Of a stretch of 10,119 nucleotides of DNA, positions 7,259 through 10,119 are shown piece by piece (the first letter of the stretch is position 1; each line of letters opens with the position of its first letter). The stretch covers positions 1-10,119 of the forward strand of contig JAFYIW010000072.1 in NCBI GenBank assembly GCA_017538465.1. The letters are read 5' to 3'. A model generated the notes under the pieces. It worked only from the letters and a program-made list of their open reading frames with translations, was not told where the DNA came from and made no database searches. The DNA is from Victivallales bacterium (lineage in GTDB: Bacteria > Verrucomicrobiota > Lentisphaeria > Oligosphaerales > Oligosphaeraceae). A program made the translations under genes and the position numbers.

Positions 7259-7332
7259 TGGAGCGGGTGACGGGAATCGGACCCGCGTAGTCGGCTTGGG
7301 AAGCCGATGCATTACCATTATGCTACACCCGC
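7259..7332 (-). tRNA. tRNA-Gly, anticodon CCC, with encoded CCA
   Basis: The complete cloverleaf can be drawn on the minus strand: acceptor GCGGGTG (7326-7332) with CACCCGC (7263-7269), seven perfect pairs; D arm GCAT/ATGC with loop AATGGTA keeping G18-G19; anticodon arm TCGGC/GCCGA with loop TTCCCAA, anticodon CCC at 7298-7300; 4-nt variable loop CTAC; T arm GCGGG/CCCGT (one G-U pair); discriminator T at 7262 and CCA at 7259-7261. It reads the GGG codon. It resembles the E. coli glyU type. The T loop is TCCGATT instead of TTCGATT, so position 55 is C where nearly all elongator tRNAs have U (pseudouridine). It lies 22 bp from the convergent glycosidase gene and 124 bp downstream of the pilin terminator. 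Confidence 0.96.
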
Positions 7333-7359
7333 TTGGATAAATCCGTATTGAAAACAACA

Positions 7360-7389
7360 ATAATGTAGTTTTTCTTACGGGATTTGCAA
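7360..7389 (-). promoter_or_regulatory. Possible promoter of the tRNA-Gly gene
   Basis: Reading the minus strand, TTGCAA (7384-7389, 4 of 6 to TTGACA) and CATTAT (7360-7365, 4 of 6 to TATAAT) are 18 bp apart. Transcription would start about 20 nt before the mature tRNA 5' end. The surrounding sequence is AT-rich compared with the coding regions. A tRNA gene downstream of a strong terminator needs its own promoter, which supports the placement, but the boxes themselves are weak. Confidence 0.35.
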
Positions 7390-7455
7390 ACCGCCAGAAA
7401 AAAGTCTTGCCTCATTCCCCATTGTTGCAGAAGGCATATCGGGGGATGACTGGAG

Positions 7456-7503
7456 CGAAAACTCAAAGGCGCCTGCCAATGTCCATGGTCTTGGCAAGCG
7501 CCT
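7456..7503 (-). terminator. Rho-independent terminator of the regulator-pseudopilin transcript
   Basis: On the minus strand, 7491-7503 and 7467-7479 form a 13-bp stem with no mismatch (one G-U pair), starting AGGCGC and closing on TGCCAA, around an 11-nt loop that contains CCATGG. A TTTGAGTTTT tract follows immediately. It begins 25 nt after the stop codon of the pseudopilin gene. It also separates that unit from the tRNA gene downstream. Confidence 0.88.
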
Positions 7504-7528
7504 CGTTCTGCCTTATGCAGTCAGCCTG

Positions 7529-8305
7529 TTACAGGTCCTGGGCAGCGGGAATGATTGGGAAGAGCTGCTGGCCACCGCCAGGGAACAGGGCGACATGATG
7601 CCAGCCAGAACCATAGACGCGGGCGAAGTATTCCAGTCCGGCAGCGGGTTCCACCGAGGTCGCATGGCCGTCCGCAAAGAGCATGTTCGCCTTGCCGGCA
7701 TGACGGACGGCCAGGGTTCCCTCGCCGCCGAGGCCGTTCATCGAGGAGATGTAGTAGCAGCCCTTCTGGTAGTCGGAGAAACGGGCGGAGTCGGCCAGCA
7801 GGTAGATTTTGCTGTTGCTGGTCTGGCAGCGGTCCGGCGAGTAGGACTGCATGCCATTCTGGAAGGAGCAGCCAGTTTTGATGGCGCCGTAGAAGGTGTT
7901 GTCACGGATGGGCACGGCGTAGGTCTGCCAGAGACGGGTGATTTCCGTGTCGGGCTTCGACTCCGGGCAGAACATCTGCTTTTCGTTGATCAGCGACTGG
8001 GTGAAGGCATCCTTGTTGTAGCCGGCGGCGTTTCGCCAGATCATGTCGTGGGTGTAGATGGGCAGCCAGGACCAGAAACTCTGGTCCGGCCCGTTGGGGT
8101 TGGCCTCGGTGAGAATCTCGCCGTTGTTCTCGTCGGCGTAGATCAGGAAGCCCAGGCCGCATTGCTTCTGGTTGTTGAGGCAGGAGGCTGCGCGGGCCTT
8201 CGCACGGGCCTTCGACAGCGCGGGCAGGAGCATCGAGGCCAGGATTGCGATGATCGCGATGACGACAAGCAACTCAATTAATGTAAATGACCTACGGCTT
8301 TTCAT
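7529..8305 (-). CDS. Pseudopilin-like secreted protein with type IV prepilin leader and H-X9-DG motif
   Basis: 258 residues. The short charged leader MKSRRS is followed by FTLIELLVVIAIIAILASML, a textbook type IV pilin / type II secretion pseudopilin N-terminus: prepilin peptidase would cut between Ser6 and Phe7, leaving Phe at +1 and Glu at +5 (Glu11). The next part, LPALSKARAKARAASCLNNQ, is typical of the large pseudopilin-like families of Lentisphaerota and Planctomycetota. RHAGKANMLFADGH (201-214) holds the H-X9-DG signature (His202, Asp212-Gly213). The C-terminal 45 residues after it are not recognised. The role is unknown; members may be secreted surface or trans-envelope fibre subunits, here perhaps tied to polysaccharide use. 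A GGAG (complement of 8316-8319) sits 10 nt upstream of the ATG. The gene follows the GntR/LacI regulator by 48 bp, probably in one transcript. Confidence 0.88.
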   Translation of the reverse strand: MKSRRSFTLIELLVVIAIIAILASMLLPALSKARAKARAASCLNNQKQCGLGFLIYADENNGEILTEANPNGPDQSFWSWLPIYTHDMIWRNAAGYNKDAFTQSLINEKQMFCPESKPDTEITRLWQTYAVPIRDNTFYGAIKTGCSFQNGMQSYSPDRCQTSNSKIYLLADSARFSDYQKGCYYISSMNGLGGEGTLAVRHAGKANMLFADGHATSVEPAAGLEYFARVYGSGWHHVALFPGGGQQLFPIIPAAQDL

Positions 8306-8353
8306 TGCAGTTCTTCTCCAGCTGGGGGTTAAGGAATAACAAAAACGTAGAGA

Positions 8354-9445
8354 CTAAAGGGAACTTTCCCGGACGTGCAGTTCGGGATGGAAGGTGAACA
8401 GCCGTTGCGGAGTGCGTTGCCCCTGGAGACGGCTCTCCAGCACCTGGAAGGCCAGCTTCAGATGGTGTCGCATGGCGTTGTCCACGTAGGAGAGCGCCGG
8501 GCTGGACTGGTTCAGATTCGCATCATCGCCCATCAGGGTCACGATGGCCAAATCCCGCGGAATGGCGATGCCGTTCTTCCGGCAGAGCTCCGTCAGAACC
8601 TGCGCATGCTTGGGGATGGGAACGAAGAGCGAGTCAATCTCCGCGAAGAAATTGCGCTCCAGAAGCTGAAAGAATGACTCGCGCATCCATTTGGTGCGCT
8701 GGTCCCCCCATTGGATGTCGCACAGGAAGAGATGGTCGTTGCACCATTGGAGGCTGGCGCCATGGGCCATCATCTCGCCGCACCAGGCGGTGATGCGCTG
8801 GGCCTCGGTCATGTTGTCCAGATGGTACTGGAAGATGGCGGTGCGGGTGCGTCCGCGGGCGCGGAAATGCTCCAGCACGGCGTGCACGGTGGCGGACTCG
8901 TCGCAGGTGATGTTGGTAAGTCGCATGTCCGGGAGGTATTCCCCCAGGTAGATTGCACGCTCGTAGAAGTGCTCCTGGCTGGCCAGGGTGTTCTTGAAGA
9001 TGGTGTGAAGATTGAAGAAGAGCGAATAGGCGTCCGGCGAGTTGACCGCCAGAAGCACGTCGTCCGGCAGACGCTCGGCTTCCAGCACCCGGAAGACCTT
9101 GACCTCCCAGCCGTCCGTTCCGAAAAGCCGCTGCCCGCCATTGAGAAAATCCTGAGTGATTGGCTGGTCGGATTGGCTGGTGATCAGGTTCAGCGACTTG
9201 CATCGCGGATGCGGCGCGTCCTGGATGAAGCTCACCGTACTCCCGACATGCTTCTTCAGCGTGATGTAACCCTCGCTCTCCAGCTGGGCCAGGGCCTTGT
9301 ATGCCGTGACCAGACTGACGCCGTAAAGCGACGTGAGCGCCTTGCACGTCGGCAGACGACTCCCCAGGGAATATTCCCCGGAGACAATCCGTCCGCGAAG
9401 TTCGCTGGCCACCTGACTGCTCTTGAAACCGGTCACCTGAGACAT
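8354..9445 (-). CDS. GntR-type winged-helix regulator with LacI/GalR-type effector domain
   Basis: 363 residues. Residues 8-75 form a GntR winged helix-turn-helix: SSQVASELRGRIVSGEYSLGSRLPT, then LYGVSLVTAYKALAQLESEGYITLKKHVGSTV. The rest resembles the periplasmic-binding-protein fold of LacI/GalR repressors, with HAVLEHFRARGRTRTAIF in the middle and IPRDLAIVTLMGDDANLNQSSPALSYVDN near the end, matching the LacI pattern of a conserved D-D loop followed by a dimer-interface segment. This is the AraR-like hybrid layout, which usually senses a sugar and represses its own or neighbouring carbohydrate genes. The effector is unknown. A GGAGAGAG lies about 6-10 nt before the ATG. It is first in a two-gene unit with the pseudopilin and has a promoter-like AT-rich region upstream. 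Targets might include the glycosidase gene, but this is inference from proximity. Confidence 0.88.
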   Translation of the reverse strand: MSQVTGFKSSQVASELRGRIVSGEYSLGSRLPTCKALTSLYGVSLVTAYKALAQLESEGYITLKKHVGSTVSFIQDAPHPRCKSLNLITSQSDQPITQDFLNGGQRLFGTDGWEVKVFRVLEAERLPDDVLLAVNSPDAYSLFFNLHTIFKNTLASQEHFYERAIYLGEYLPDMRLTNITCDESATVHAVLEHFRARGRTRTAIFQYHLDNMTEAQRITAWCGEMMAHGASLQWCNDHLFLCDIQWGDQRTKWMRESFFQLLERNFFAEIDSLFVPIPKHAQVLTELCRKNGIAIPRDLAIVTLMGDDANLNQSSPALSYVDNAMRHHLKLAFQVLESRLQGQRTPQRLFTFHPELHVRESSL

Positions 9446-9508
9446 TGAGAACTCTCTCCGGATGGCCTCGGCAAATCCACGCGAAAATGCCGCCCATCCT
9501 CTAAATCA

Positions 9509-9521
9509 TAACATGTCGTTA
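9509..9521. promoter_or_regulatory. Candidate operator TAAC-N5-GTTA over the regulator's start site
   Basis: An inverted repeat with arms TAAC (9509-9512) and GTTA (9518-9521) lies directly downstream of the -10 box, where a bound repressor would block transcription. A GntR/LacI hybrid that binds its own promoter is common in this regulator type. The arms are short, so chance is possible in AT-rich DNA. Confidence 0.35.
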
Positions 9522-9548
9522 ATTATATTTTAGGATATATTTAATCAA
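9522..9548 (-). promoter_or_regulatory. Candidate promoter of the GntR/LacI regulator gene
   Basis: On the minus strand a perfect TATAAT (9522-9527) is preceded by TTGATT (9543-9548) at a short 15-bp spacing; TTTTGA at 17 bp is an alternative -35. The surrounding 80 bp are strongly AT-rich compared with flanking genes. The transcript would start near 9515, about 70 nt before the start codon. Confidence 0.5.
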
Positions 9549-9560
9549 AATCCAAGGATT
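9549..9560. repeat. Short inverted repeat AATCC-AA-GGATT
   Basis: Perfect 5-bp arms around two A residues, immediately upstream of the candidate -35 region of the regulator promoter. It could be an operator for an activator or for the adjacent regulators, or a weak 3' structure behind the MarR gene. The evidence is only its symmetry and position. Confidence 0.25.
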
Positions 9561-9598
9561 GACGAATATTATAGGGGAAGAGCAGAGAACCGACGGAA

Positions 9599-10078
9599 CT
9601 ACGGTTGCCGCAGGATGATTGCGCTTACCCGGCGGGCGAACGCCCGGGAGAAGCGCTGTGAGTAGTCCAGAAGACGCTTCAGCTCCTCGGCAGAGAGGGT
9701 GGCGGCGGCCTCCGCCTCCGCATGGCTGATGGCGGCGAGAACCGTCTGCGCAAAGGCCTGCCCGGTCGGTGTCAGGCGGATGATCTTCCGGCGCCGGTCG
9801 GTGTGATGGAACGCCCGAGTGAGGTAGCCGCGCCCCTCCAGGTCGTTGAGCACCACGGTGATGGTCTGGCGAAGCATGTGCGTGTCGGCGGCCAGAACGG
9901 CGGGTTCCACACCATCGGGGTGCTTGACCAGATACTCCAGGGCCCAGACCGTGTTCAGGGAAATCCCCCATTGCCGGACCAGCTGGAGATACGCCGTGTC
10001 ACAGGAGTGCCACGCCTCGAACACTTCGTCCAGACGGGAGGAAATCGGATTCGCTAGTTTGGATTCTTTTCTGCTCAT
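9599..10078 (-). CDS. MarR-family transcriptional regulator
   Basis: 159 residues, a usual MarR length. MarR proteins are dimeric winged-helix regulators that commonly repress their own promoter and neighbouring genes and release DNA on binding small molecules. The HTH core spans about residues 40-104: ISLNTVWALEYLVKHPDGVEPAVLA, then the recognition region HMLRQTITVVLNDLEGRGYLTRA, then the wing HHTDRRRKIIRLTPTGQ with the typical D-RRR-hydrophobic-LT pattern. The long terminal helices expected for dimerisation are present (EAEAAATLSAEELKRLLDYSQRF near the C-terminus). The ATG at 10078 lacks a Shine-Dalgarno and would have a leader of only about a dozen nucleotides from the TATAAT promoter. It is separated from the GntR/LacI gene by 153 bp with its own promoter signals. 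The regulated partner is probably outside the window. Confidence 0.92.
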   Translation of the reverse strand: MSRKESKLANPISSRLDEVFEAWHSCDTAYLQLVRQWGISLNTVWALEYLVKHPDGVEPAVLAADTHMLRQTITVVLNDLEGRGYLTRAFHHTDRRRKIIRLTPTGQAFAQTVLAAISHAEAEAAATLSAEELKRLLDYSQRFSRAFARRVSAIILRQP

Positions 10079-10084
10079 TGGCGG

Positions 10085-10102
10085 ATAATATAGGAAATTA
10101 TA
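10085..10102 (-). promoter_or_regulatory. MarR gene promoter -10 box with overlapping palindrome
   Basis: On the minus strand a perfect TATAAT occupies 10097-10102; its -35 box would lie just beyond the window end. Overlapping it is an inverted repeat ATAAT-N7-ATTAT (10085-10089 and 10097-10101), flanked by GATA/TATC in a second register. This position suits an autoregulatory MarR operator, which is usually a 16-20 bp AT-rich palindrome across the promoter. Confidence 0.5.
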
Positions 10103-10119
10103 TCGTTAACTTGCCATGA

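Noticed and set aside
7407..7598. 63-codon open frame on the plus strand between the tRNA and the pseudopilin gene
   Set aside because: It overlaps the intrinsic terminator and the 3' end of the pseudopilin gene, has no Shine-Dalgarno and no recognisable motif.

Overview
The window looks like a piece of a GC-rich (coding regions near 60% GC) chromosome from the PVC group, most likely Lentisphaerota (Victivallis-like) or a close relative such as Kiritimatiellota. This is inferred from three things seen together: a short secreted pseudopilin-type protein with an N-terminal FTLIELLVVIAIIAIL segment and an H-X9-DG motif, a GntR/LacI hybrid regulator directly upstream of it, and a large secreted glycosidase-like protein nearby. 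No marker gene is present to settle the taxonomy.

Layout. 1-1313 (+): the 3' end of a radical-SAM tRNA methylthiotransferase (MtaB type), then a Nif3-family dinuclear-metal protein, probably co-transcribed. 1314-1761: a 448-bp gene-free stretch holding a 230-nt element closed by 21-nt terminal inverted repeats and packed with small hairpins (1424-1653), followed by two heptanucleotide repeat arrays (1673-1714 and 1736-1770) that share one 7-bp register and run into the 3' end of the next gene. 1762-4602 (-): a multi-pass GT-C/TMTC-like membrane protein and, 6 bp downstream, a class I/II PLP-dependent aminotransferase; a clear operon. 4603-4758 is the divergent spacer. 4759-7236 (+): an exported, multidomain clan GH-A-like glycosidase. 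7259-7332 (-): tRNA-Gly(CCC) with an encoded CCA end. 7529-9445 (-): GntR/LacI hybrid regulator followed by the pseudopilin-like protein, ended by a strong intrinsic terminator at about 7456-7503. 9599-10078 (-): a MarR-family regulator with a perfect TATAAT -10 box and a palindrome in its promoter.

How the parts may work together. The left side is housekeeping (tRNA modification, Nif3). The right side (glycosidase, sugar-sensing type regulator, pseudopilin) is plausibly part of a carbohydrate-use programme, but only proximity suggests this. The aminotransferase and GT-C protein are linked by gene order only. I saw no CRISPR array, transposase, phage gene or defence system. The least explained part of the window is the 1424-1770 intergenic block.
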